Assembly (NCBI RefSeq): GCF_002067135.1
Contig: NZ_CP020105.1
Coordinates: 5,208,001-5,272,000, forward strand
Length of the DNA stretch: 64,000 nt
Source of the DNA: Spirosoma rigui
GTDB lineage: Bacteria > Bacteroidota > Bacteroidia > Cytophagales > Spirosomataceae
Direction of reading: 5' to 3'
Positions 35,934-43,206 of the stretch are shown one piece after another. The notes beneath the pieces are model-generated. The model saw nothing but the letters and a program-made list of their open reading frames with translations. It made no database searches and was not told the DNA's origin. The stretch's first letter is position 1. Each line of letters begins with the position of its first letter. The position numbers and the translations under genes were made by a program.

Positions 35934-36986
35934 ATGACCCCAACAGAAACCAATTCCATTAAACTTACCCAGTACAGCCACGGCGCCGGATGCGGTTGTA
36001 AAATCGCCCCGAAAATTCTGGATAAGATTCTGCACAACAACCAGACGTCGGTGCAGCCCCGGTATGAAAACCTGCTCGTGGGCAACGACTCGCGCGATGA
36101 TGCTGCTGTGCTCGACCTGGGCAATGGTGAAGCCATTATCAGCACCACCGATTTTTTCATGCCCATTGTCGATGACGCGTTCGATTTTGGCCGGATCGCA
36201 TCGGCCAATGCCATCAGTGACGTGTATGCCATGGGGGGCGAACCCATCATGGCCATTGCTATTCTGGGCTGGCCACTGGATAAACTCCCTCCCGAACTGG
36301 CAGGCCAGGTGCTGGAAGGCTCCCGCGCCATCTGCCGGGAAGCGGGTATCCCCCTCGCCGGCGGGCACAGCATCGACTCGCCCGAGCCTATCTTCGGACT
36401 AGCCGTAACGGGCCGCGTCCGGCTCGATCACCTTAAACGAAACGACACCGCTACGGCAGGTTGCCGCCTGTACCTGACTAAACCGCTGGGTGTAGGTATT
36501 CTGACAACGGCGCAGAAGAAAGGAATCCTCAAACCCGAACATGCCGATACGGCTCCCGCACAAATGGCGCGGCTCAACAGCTTCGGTGCCGTTTTAGGTC
36601 GGCTACCTTACGTGAAAGCCCTCACCGACGTAACGGGCTTCGGGTTACTGGGTCACCTGACCGAAATGGCCGAAGGGTCGGGGCTGAGCGCCGTCATTCA
36701 ATACGACAGCGTACCAAAGTTACCCATGGTCGAGGAGTATCTGGCGCAGAAAAGCTTTCCCGGCGGCACTGTTCGCAACTGGGACAGTTACGGACATAAA
36801 ATCAGTGAGTTGACCGAAACCCAACGCTACGTCCTCGCCGATCCGCAAACGTCCGGTGGTCTGCTCATCGCCGTTGAGCCGCATAGCACGACCGAGTTTG
36901 AGCGCGTAGCTGCCGAGCATGGCTTTGTGCTGCAATCGTTTGGTGAACTGGTGGAGAAACAACCAGCCGTTGTTCACGTCAATTGA
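35934..36986 (+). CDS. selD: selenide, water dikinase
   Basis: 350 residues. Makes selenophosphate from selenide and ATP. The N-terminal catalytic loop HGAGCGCKI has Cys20 and Lys23 at the positions of the catalytic Cys and Lys; Cys, not selenocysteine (no in-frame TGA). ATP/metal features: [33 protein letters not shown] and LAGGHSID. Length is normal. No selA, selB, mnmH or selenoprotein gene is in the window, so the use of the selenophosphate lies elsewhere. The next gene is an alpha/beta hydrolase 107 bp downstream on the same strand. Confidence 0.95.
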   Translation: MTPTETNSIKLTQYSHGAGCGCKIAPKILDKILHNNQTSVQPRYENLLVGNDSRDDAAVLDLGNGEAIISTTDFFMPIVDDAFDFGRIASANAISDVYAMGGEPIMAIAILGWPLDKLPPELAGQVLEGSRAICREAGIPLAGGHSIDSPEPIFGLAVTGRVRLDHLKRNDTATAGCRLYLTKPLGVGILTTAQKKGILKPEHADTAPAQMARLNSFGAVLGRLPYVKALTDVTGFGLLGHLTEMAEGSGLSAVIQYDSVPKLPMVEEYLAQKSFPGGTVRNWDSYGHKISELTETQRYVLADPQTSGGLLIAVEPHSTTEFERVAAEHGFVLQSFGELVEKQPAVVHVN

Positions 36987-37093
36987 TGTAAACAGGAACC
37001 GGACAGCGTACGTTTATATATAGTAATTGCTTTTACGGATAGGCGGGCAGCCCTTAACAGGGCCCGCATACCATTTTGCGTTCGTACCGAATT

Positions 37094-37861
37094 ATGAAAT
37101 TATACTTCCGTCAGACCGGTGATACCGGTCCGGCCATTGTTATTCTGCACGGTCTTTTTGGCTCGTCCGACAATTGGCTGACGATCAACAAAACCATTGC
37201 TGCCCGGGGGTATCGTGTTTTTGCCGTTGACCAGCGCAACCACGGGCAGTCGCCCCGCGCCGACGACCACGATTACACCAGCATGGCCAGCGACCTGCGG
37301 GAGTTTCTGATCGATCAACAGCTGGATAGTGCTGTGCTGGTTGGTCACTCGATGGGGGGTAAAACGGTGATGCAGTATGCCATGGATTTCCCGAATACCT
37401 TCGATAAGCTCGTGGTGGTCGATATTGCGCCCCGGTTCTACCCTATTCACCATGCCGACATCATTCGTGGCCTGAAAGCCATTGACCTGATGGGTATTAC
37501 CAGCCGTAATGAAGCCGATGCGATCCTGAGCCAGTATGAACCGCTGGTGCCGGTCCGGCAGTTTCTGCTCAAAAACCTGTACCGTAACGAACAGGGACAC
37601 TTCGACTGGCGGCTCAACCTGCCCGTAATCGAGCGTGAGCTGCACGGTATTGGCGATGAGTTGACCAACCCCCGCCTTGTTACCGCGCCGACGCTATTCA
37701 TCCGCGGCAGCGAGTCGCCCTATATAGTTGACGAAGACATTCCCACTATCAAACGAATTTTCCCGAACGCGCAGGTAGCCACCATCGAGGGCGCAGGCCA
37801 CTGGATTCAGGCCGAGAAACCGGCCGAGTTCGTCGACATACTCATGAACTTTATTGCGTAG
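37094..37861 (+). CDS. alpha/beta hydrolase, YbfF-like esterase
   Basis: 255 residues from the ATG at 37094 (MKLYFRQTGDTGPAIVILHG). Motifs: oxyanion-hole HGLFGSSDNW (about residues 19-28), nucleophile GHSMGG (about 87-92), and the C-terminal catalytic His in GAGHWIQAEKP. The FAVDQRNHGQSP stretch is characteristic of the YbfF/ABHD11 acyl-thioesterase-like group. Cytosolic. Its TAG is immediately followed by the ATG of the RsmI-like gene (zero spacing), so the two are probably translated together. Confidence 0.9.
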   Translation: MKLYFRQTGDTGPAIVILHGLFGSSDNWLTINKTIAARGYRVFAVDQRNHGQSPRADDHDYTSMASDLREFLIDQQLDSAVLVGHSMGGKTVMQYAMDFPNTFDKLVVVDIAPRFYPIHHADIIRGLKAIDLMGITSRNEADAILSQYEPLVPVRQFLLKNLYRNEQGHFDWRLNLPVIERELHGIGDELTNPRLVTAPTLFIRGSESPYIVDEDIPTIKRIFPNAQVATIEGAGHWIQAEKPAEFVDILMNFIA

Positions 37862-38563
37862 ATGCCAACCTTATACCTGATTCCTACCCTCCTCGCCGAC
37901 GATACCGCAGCGCAGGTACTCCCCCCCCACATTCGGGAGGTTATCGAGAAGACCGATGCGTTTTTCGTGGAGAATGTGCGTTCCGCCCGCCGGTTTATCA
38001 GCGGCCTGAAAACGTCCCGTGTCATCGATGAAACGACGTTTTTTGAGCTCGATAAAGATACGCCCCCGGCCGACACGCGCCGGCAGATCCAGGAACTTAC
38101 CGAACGGAAACGCAATGCGGGTGTGCTGTCGGAAGCCGGCTGCCCCGGCATTGCTGACCCGGGCGCGGTCATTGTTGGAATGGCGCACACCCTGGGTTGG
38201 CGGGTAGACCCGCTGGTGGGCCCTTCGTCCATTTTGCTGGCCCTGATGGCATCCGGTCTTAGCGGTCAGTCGTTCGTCTTTCACGGCTATCTGCCCATCG
38301 AAAAAGCCGAACGCGCCCGCTCCATCCGCTTTCTGGAGAAAGAGGCCCAGCAGCGCCTGCAAACGCAGCTCTTCATTGAAACCCCGTATCGGAATGATGC
38401 GCTATTCGCTGATATTCTGGCAAACTGTGAACCCCGAACCCGCTTATGCGTAGCCTGCAACCTGACGGCTCCCGACGCCTTCGTGCGGACGCTGACGATT
38501 CGGGAATGGAAAAGCCAGGTGCCCGATCTGCGCAAAAAACCAACGGTGTTTCTACTTTTGTAG
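37862..38563 (+). CDS. RsmI-like tetrapyrrole-methylase-fold SAM methyltransferase
   Basis: 233 residues, directly abutting the upstream hydrolase. The tetrapyrrole methylase fold is shown by LSEAGCPGIADPGA, VGPSSILLALMASGLSGQSFVFHGYLP and LFIETPYRNDALF, as in RsmI, which methylates the ribose of 16S rRNA C1402. It is shorter than classic RsmI (about 280 residues) and its N terminus (LYLIPTLLADD) differs, so this is the Bacteroidota short paralogue, whose target is uncertain. Confidence 0.85.
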   Translation: MPTLYLIPTLLADDTAAQVLPPHIREVIEKTDAFFVENVRSARRFISGLKTSRVIDETTFFELDKDTPPADTRRQIQELTERKRNAGVLSEAGCPGIADPGAVIVGMAHTLGWRVDPLVGPSSILLALMASGLSGQSFVFHGYLPIEKAERARSIRFLEKEAQQRLQTQLFIETPYRNDALFADILANCEPRTRLCVACNLTAPDAFVRTLTIREWKSQVPDLRKKPTVFLLL

Positions 38564-38684
38564 CCACAAGGTGGCCGGTGCGACGTGTTGATACGTCCTC
38601 TAAACACCAGAAGCCTGTTCGTTTCATCCATTGGTAACGGCCCAGTTGCTATCACTTAAGGGCAGACAGATGTCCGCATTACGT

Positions 38685-39323
38685 ATGATTCAAGCCTTTG
38701 AGTTTTCGCCTTTTCACGAGAACACCTACGTCATCTCCGACGAAGCAACCCGGGAAGCTGTCATTATCGACCCCGGTTGTTACGAACAGGCCGAAAAGGA
38801 AGCACTGTCAGCCTTCATCGCTACCCACCAGCTTACGGTTACCTATCTCCTGCTGACCCACGCTCACCTCGACCACGTTTTCGGGGTGGCTTACGTCAAG
38901 CGGAAATTTGGGGTGAAAGCGTACCTGCACGAACAGGAAACGGTCATCTATAACGACGTGCCAACCCGCTGTGCTCTCTACGGTCTGCGCGGCTACGAAC
39001 CAGCCGAGATCGACGAGCATCTCAAAGAAGGCGACCGGTTTCGCTTTGGCAACACCGCGCTGGATGTTGTTCTGGTACCGGGCCACGCACCCGGACACGT
39101 TGCGTTCATCAACCATGCCGACCGCTATGTGGTGGGGGGCGATGTTTTGTTCAAGGGCAGCGTTGGCCGGACCGACCTGCCGTATTGCAACCACGCTGAC
39201 CTCGTCGACAGCATCCGGACAAAATTCTATACCCTCCCCGACGATTACGTGGTTTATCCAGGCCACATGGAGCCAACGACCATTGGGCAGGAGAAACGAA
39301 CGAACCCATTCGTTAAAATGTAG
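38685..39323 (+). CDS. MBL-fold hydrolase, glyoxalase II-like
   Basis: 212 residues from the ATG at 38685 (MIQAFEFSPFHENTYV); ATGs at 38670 and the frame start at 38631 are alternatives. The metallo-beta-lactamase metal motifs are THAHLDH, the GHAPGH loop with the third His, the bridging Asp in VVGGDVLF, and the last His in YPGHMEPT. The SVGRTDLP stretch is typical of YcbL/GloB-like hydroxyacylglutathione-hydrolase relatives. It probably hydrolyses a thioester; the substrate is unknown in an organism that may lack glutathione. It precedes pssA on the same strand. Confidence 0.88.
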   Translation: MIQAFEFSPFHENTYVISDEATREAVIIDPGCYEQAEKEALSAFIATHQLTVTYLLLTHAHLDHVFGVAYVKRKFGVKAYLHEQETVIYNDVPTRCALYGLRGYEPAEIDEHLKEGDRFRFGNTALDVVLVPGHAPGHVAFINHADRYVVGGDVLFKGSVGRTDLPYCNHADLVDSIRTKFYTLPDDYVVYPGHMEPTTIGQEKRTNPFVKM

Positions 39324-39415
39324 CTGGTTTTGATTCCATTCGGCCTTTACGCCCGATTTCTTACCGTTTTTACGGAGCCGGTCGACCAAACCGATCGAAC
39401 GCTCTTCCTACTCAT

Positions 39416-40090
39416 ATGAACATTATCAAGCAACTTCCCAACGCGATGACCTGCGGCAATCTCCTATGCGGGTGCATTGGGCTGGTGATGGCTTTTCGCG
39501 GGAACCTGGAACAGGCGTCGTGGCTGATCGGACTGGCGGCAATACTCGATTTTGGCGATGGATTCGTCGCGCGGATGGTCAACGTATCGGGGCCGTTCGG
39601 CAAGGAACTCGATTCACTGGCCGATGTCGTCACGTTTGGCGTTTTACCGGCCGCCATCGTTTTTCAATTGTGCTGGTTTCAGGGGCTGGGGACTTTCTCC
39701 TACGGCGCCTTCCTGATTGCTATATTGTCGGCGCTGCGGCTGGCAAATTTCAACATTGATACCCGCCAGTCGGAGTCGTTCATTGGCTTGCCCGTACCGG
39801 CCAACGCCATGCTGATTGCCGCTTTCCCACTCATGGGCCGCTACCAACCCCAATTCGACAGCCTCTGGCAAAACGACGTAGCGCTGGGTATGATGATCGC
39901 CTTCTCGTTCATGCTCATCTCCGACGTGCCGCTCTTCGCGCTCAAATTCAAGTCGTTCGGCTGGGCCGCTAACCAGACAAAATTTCTTTTTCTGATTGCA
40001 TCCGCGTTGCTCCTGCTATTTTTGCAGTTCGCGGCCATTCCGCTCATCATTCTGCTTTACATTATCGTTTCACTAATTTCCAAAAAATAA
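39416..40090 (+). CDS. pssA: CDP-diacylglycerol-serine O-phosphatidyltransferase
   Basis: 224 residues, polytopic inner-membrane enzyme making phosphatidylserine, the precursor of phosphatidylethanolamine. The CDP-alcohol phosphotransferase motif D-G-x2-A-R-x8-G-x3-D-x3-D is intact in DGFVARMVNVSGPFGKELDS and the following LAD. The N terminus NIIKQLPNAMTCGNLLCGC is typical of PssA type II. About six membrane helices follow. Length is as expected. Confidence 0.94.
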   Translation: MNIIKQLPNAMTCGNLLCGCIGLVMAFRGNLEQASWLIGLAAILDFGDGFVARMVNVSGPFGKELDSLADVVTFGVLPAAIVFQLCWFQGLGTFSYGAFLIAILSALRLANFNIDTRQSESFIGLPVPANAMLIAAFPLMGRYQPQFDSLWQNDVALGMMIAFSFMLISDVPLFALKFKSFGWAANQTKFLFLIASALLLLFLQFAAIPLIILLYIIVSLISKK

Positions 40091-40092
40091 CC

Positions 40093-40174
40093 AGAACGCA
40101 GATTTCATTGATTACGGCTGATTGGCTGGCATTCCCTTTCCAGACTTTCCTTTCGTACAGCCAATCTGCGTTCT
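40093..40174. repeat. nested inverted repeats just upstream of purS
   Basis: Outer pair AGAACGCAGATT (40093-40104) and AATCTGCGTTCT (40163-40174), perfect 12 bp. Inner pair GATTGGCTG (40120-40128) and CAGCCAATC (40158-40166), perfect 9 bp. The right arms overlap by four bases, so the two stems partly exclude each other. The block fills the pssA-purS gap and ends 9 bp before the purS ATG. The 'AACGCAGATT...AATCTGCGTT' pattern looks like a dispersed repeat (inference). Confidence 0.65.
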
Positions 40175-40183
40175 ACGCCTGGT

Positions 40184-40435
40184 ATGAAATACATCGCTGA
40201 AATTAACATCATGACCCGTCCTGAAATCCTTGATCCACAGGGCAAAGCTGTTAAGCTGGGATTACATAACCTACAGATGGACACGATCGATAACGTGCGT
40301 ATTGGTAAGCACATCCGGCTCGAAGTCGATGCCGACAACGAAACCAGTGCCCGCGAAACCGTCGATGCCGCCTGCCGTCAACTGCTTGCCAACCTCATAA
40401 TGGAGGAGTATTCGTTCGAGTTGCACACAGTTTAA
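40184..40435 (+). CDS. purS: phosphoribosylformylglycinamidine synthase subunit PurS
   Basis: 83 residues, the small subunit that joins PurL and PurQ to make formylglycinamidine ribonucleotide in purine synthesis. Family features: an N-terminal strand KYIAEINIMTRPEILDPQGKA, the LGLHNLQMDTIDNVRIGKHI core and the C-terminal LANLIMEEYSFEL. Full length. purL and purQ are not in the window. The start lies right after a double inverted repeat. Confidence 0.95.
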   Translation: MKYIAEINIMTRPEILDPQGKAVKLGLHNLQMDTIDNVRIGKHIRLEVDADNETSARETVDAACRQLLANLIMEEYSFELHTV

Positions 40436-40515
40436 TGCGGATGGGTGGGGGCTACACTGGCGGGCGATCCTGATACCCGCCCGACGGCGACGACAATCTA
40501 CCCACCGAAAAGTGC

Positions 40516-40523
40516 TATTTTTG
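40516..40523 (+). promoter_or_regulatory. -7 box TATTTTTG for fabH
   Basis: Exact TAnnTTTG match 22 bp before the ATG at 40546. A -33 TTG at normal spacing was not seen. Confidence 0.5.
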
Positions 40524-40545
40524 GCGACTACTTCGTCTACAACGA

Positions 40546-41553
40546 ATGATCCCAACTTATTCAAAAATCTCAGGATTAGGCTTTTATGTGCCTGATAACG
40601 TCGTAACCAACGATGACCTGACCCAGTACATGGATACCAACGATGCCTGGATACAGGAACGTACCGGTATCAAACAACGGCGGTATTTTACGTACGGAAA
40701 AGATACGAACGCCAGCATGGCTACGGCAGCATCCCGCATGGCGCTCGACCGGGCGGGTGTTGAAGCCAGTTCCGTCGACCTGATCGTATATGCCACCATT
40801 ACGCCCGACTATTATTTTCCGGGTTCGGCGTTTCTGATGCAGCGTGAACTGGGCCTGGAAGGCATTGCGGTAATCGACATCCGGCAGCAATGCTCCGGCT
40901 TTGTCTACGCCCTGTCCATTGCCGATCAGTTCATCAAGAGCGGCATGTATAATACCGTACTGGTGGTTGGCTCCGAAATTCAGTCGTCGCTGCTCAACAA
41001 ATCGACCGAAGGCCGGGGTGTCGCCGTTATTTTCGGTGACGGCGCGGGGGCAGCGGTCCTGCAGGCTACCACCGATCCGGACCACCGTATCCTGTCGACA
41101 CACCTGCATGCCGATGGCCGGTTTGCCGAAGATCTGTACGTGCGGGATCCCGGTAGCAGCCGCGATGGCCGCTGGCTCACCGAAGCGACCATTGCCGAAG
41201 GTAACTATAACGTTACGATGAACGGCAGCGCGGTCTTCAAACACGCGGTCGTGCGTTTTGCAGAGGTCATCAACGAAAGCCTGACCGCTAACGGGTACCA
41301 ACCGGAAGACCTGTCGCTGCTGGTACCTCATCAGGCCAACATCCGCATTTCCAACTACGTGCAGCAACAGATGAATCTGCCCGAGGAGAAAGTATTTAAC
41401 AACATCCAGTTGTACGGCAACACAACGGCTGCTTCCATCCCTATTGCCCTCACCGAGGCATTCGAACAGGGACGCGTCAAACCCGGTGATCTGGTTTGTC
41501 TGGCCGCTTTCGGAAGCGGCTTCACCTGGGCATCGGCGCTGATTCGCTGGTAG
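40546..41553 (+). CDS. fabH: 3-oxoacyl-ACP synthase III (FabH family)
   Basis: 335 residues. Condenses acyl-CoA with malonyl-ACP to start fatty-acid synthesis. Catalytic triad by motif: Cys116 (DIRQQCSGF), His262 (LVPHQANIRI) and Asn292 (YGNTTAAS), with the 30-residue His-Asn spacing of FabH. The Cys-His distance is 14 residues longer than in the E. coli enzyme, owing to an insertion in the region LHADGRFAEDLYVRDPGSSRDG. It could be a FabH paralogue with a different primer preference. An intrinsic terminator follows. Confidence 0.9.
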   Translation: MIPTYSKISGLGFYVPDNVVTNDDLTQYMDTNDAWIQERTGIKQRRYFTYGKDTNASMATAASRMALDRAGVEASSVDLIVYATITPDYYFPGSAFLMQRELGLEGIAVIDIRQQCSGFVYALSIADQFIKSGMYNTVLVVGSEIQSSLLNKSTEGRGVAVIFGDGAGAAVLQATTDPDHRILSTHLHADGRFAEDLYVRDPGSSRDGRWLTEATIAEGNYNVTMNGSAVFKHAVVRFAEVINESLTANGYQPEDLSLLVPHQANIRISNYVQQQMNLPEEKVFNNIQLYGNTTAASIPIALTEAFEQGRVKPGDLVCLAAFGSGFTWASALIRW

Positions 41554-41574
41554 TACTACGTCACTAATGCATAG

Positions 41575-41618
41575 CGGTCAACACGGGCAACCAATTGCGG
41601 TCCGTGTTGACCGTTTTT
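41575..41618 (+). terminator. intrinsic terminator after fabH
   Basis: CGGTCAACACGG (41575-41586) and CCGTGTTGACCG (41602-41613), a perfect 12-bp stem, followed by TTTTT. It separates fabH from pth on the same strand. Confidence 0.92.
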
Positions 41619-41646
41619 AACGAAAGCCTGTTTCACTGTATTCGTC

Positions 41647-42213
41647 ATGTCATCTAAATTTTTAATCGTTGGGCTTGGCAACATCGGTCCCGAGTATGCC
41701 CTAACCCGCCACAACGCCGGCTTTATGGTACTCGACCGACTGGCCGCTCAACACGACGTCACTTTCTCCATGACCCGGCTGGCCTACACGGCACAATGGC
41801 AGCACAAAGGGAAACAACTGTTCTTTGTGAAGCCTACTACATTTATGAACCTCAGTGGGAAGGCGGTTCAGTATTATCTGAAACAGGAACATATTCCCGT
41901 TGAGAACCTGCTTGTCGTGACCGACGATAAGGATTTACCCTTCGGTAAGTTACGGCTAAAGCCCAAAGGATCACCAGGTGGTCATAATGGCTTACGGCAT
42001 ATTGACGAAGTACTGGCTACTCAGGAGTATGCCCGGCTGCGGGTCGGAATTGGCAGCGCGTTTTCAAAAGGTAAGCAGGTGGACTTCGTGCTGGGTCAGT
42101 TTCCGGAAGACGAGATGATCCAGTTACCCGACTATTTGGACCGCGCCGGCGACGCCGTGAAAGCTTTTTGTACTATGGGCATACAATTCGCTATGAATAA
42201 TTACAACCAATGA
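41647..42213 (+). CDS. pth: peptidyl-tRNA hydrolase
   Basis: 188 residues. Releases tRNA from peptidyl-tRNA drop-off products. Pth1 motifs: GLGNIGPEYALTRHNAGF with Asn12 and catalytic His22, KPTTFMNLSGKAV, the Asp in VVTDDKDLPFGKLRLKPKGS and GGHNGLRHI. Normal length. An ATG start at 41647 sits 28 bp after the fabH terminator, so it has its own promoter, which I could not place. Confidence 0.96.
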   Translation: MSSKFLIVGLGNIGPEYALTRHNAGFMVLDRLAAQHDVTFSMTRLAYTAQWQHKGKQLFFVKPTTFMNLSGKAVQYYLKQEHIPVENLLVVTDDKDLPFGKLRLKPKGSPGGHNGLRHIDEVLATQEYARLRVGIGSAFSKGKQVDFVLGQFPEDEMIQLPDYLDRAGDAVKAFCTMGIQFAMNNYNQ

Positions 42214-42386
42214 TATAACTTTTAAAAGAATTTTGCATTAATTAAAGAAAGCATAAACAATAGATGAACCATTATTTGGTCAAAATATTATTCTGATATA
42301 TTAGTCAATAATATCCCAAGTAACCATTTTTATCAAAATTTCAGCATTAAATTCGGAATAATATTTCGAATAGGACCCATACGTGC

Positions 42387-42417
42387 TTTGCATTTTCAAA
42401 ACTTCTGCGGAGATTTG
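42387..42417 (+). promoter_or_regulatory. promoter TTTG-N19-GAGATTTG
   Basis: -33 TTTG (42387-42390), a 19-nt spacer, then GAGATTTG (42410-42417), one mismatch to TAnnTTTG. It lies 36 bp before the ATG of the secreted orphan gene, in an A/T-rich gap. Confidence 0.5.
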
Positions 42418-42453
42418 TGCGTTCTCTAACTGAAAACAAAATAGAATAAAACA

Positions 42454-42894
42454 ATGAAAACGCGTGTTATCTTTGCATCGTTGGTTCTTGGATTAGGGTT
42501 AGCGATTTCTCAGGCAGACGCGGCTACCACCATCAATATTGATGATAGCCCGGCTGCCAAAAAGCCGGCGAGTGCCATGCTGGTAAACGGTTCGGAGAAG
42601 CAATTCGCTTCGTACATCGAACAAAACGTTAACCGGTTTGCGCGCAACACCAACTGGCAAAACTTTATGAGCGTTGTCTCGTTGTACAACCAAAACCCGG
42701 CCGCTGTGCTGACCATCAGCCCCGCCGACCGCGTTAAGTTCAACGAAGCTATTGCTCAGGTGAATACACAACTGGCCAAGCAAAAAAATGTGGAAGCCAG
42801 CCGCTGGATGAACCAGGCCGATTTGACAGCCCGGATGATTAATTTCATCTGGAACACGAATCAACCTGCCAGCGAAACGCCTGACATTCAGTAA
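42454..42894 (+). CDS. small secreted protein of unknown function
   Basis: 146 residues; I do not recognise a family. A clear signal peptide (VIFASLVLGLGLAISQADA) would leave a mature protein of about 120 residues. It is mostly polar and predicted helical, rich in Asn and Gln (SYIEQNVNRFARNTNWQNF, LYNQNPAAV, NEAIAQVNTQLAKQKN), without Cys, so probably periplasmic and soluble. It has its own promoter and terminator and is thus a single-gene unit. The upstream 240 bp are clearly more A/T-rich than the surroundings. Confidence 0.75.
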   Translation: MKTRVIFASLVLGLGLAISQADAATTINIDDSPAAKKPASAMLVNGSEKQFASYIEQNVNRFARNTNWQNFMSVVSLYNQNPAAVLTISPADRVKFNEAIAQVNTQLAKQKNVEASRWMNQADLTARMINFIWNTNQPASETPDIQ

Positions 42895-42995
42895 TTTGAA
42901 ATAGTTACTGAATTACCCAGGGTTTTGGAACAGAAAAGGGTAAAAGTTAGTTTTTCATGTAGAAAAGGTTAAGGGTTTAGGAATAGTCAGTATAG

Positions 42996-43031
42996 GGTTC
43001 TCCGCACAGATCGGGGAACCTTATCTTTTTT
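42996..43031 (+). terminator. intrinsic terminator of the secreted orphan gene
   Basis: GGTTCTCCG (42996-43004) and CGGGGAACC (43012-43020), one T-G wobble, followed by TTATCTTTTTTT. Confidence 0.85.
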
Positions 43032-43083
43032 TAGGGGTATCCCACCGCACCAGGTGCTCTGCAACCGTAGGCATCAGTCTACA

Positions 43084-43115
43084 AAAAAGCCAGCCCTCAA
43101 GATGGGACTGGCTTT
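43084..43115 (-). terminator. intrinsic terminator of the second TonB-type receptor gene
   Basis: On the minus strand AAAGCCAG-T-CCC and GGG-CTGGCTTT with one bulged base, followed by a run of T (A6 on the plus strand at 43083-43088). It lies about 90 bp past the receptor stop. The rest of the 312-bp gap 42895-43206 shows nothing else. Confidence 0.82.
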
Positions 43116-43206
43116 CACGTTTTCTTAACCTAAACTAAACTCGTTGGCATTGACACTCCGGGCAATCAAGCTGCCCCAGGCAATCATCTGCGCTGAATAT
43201 CTCTTT

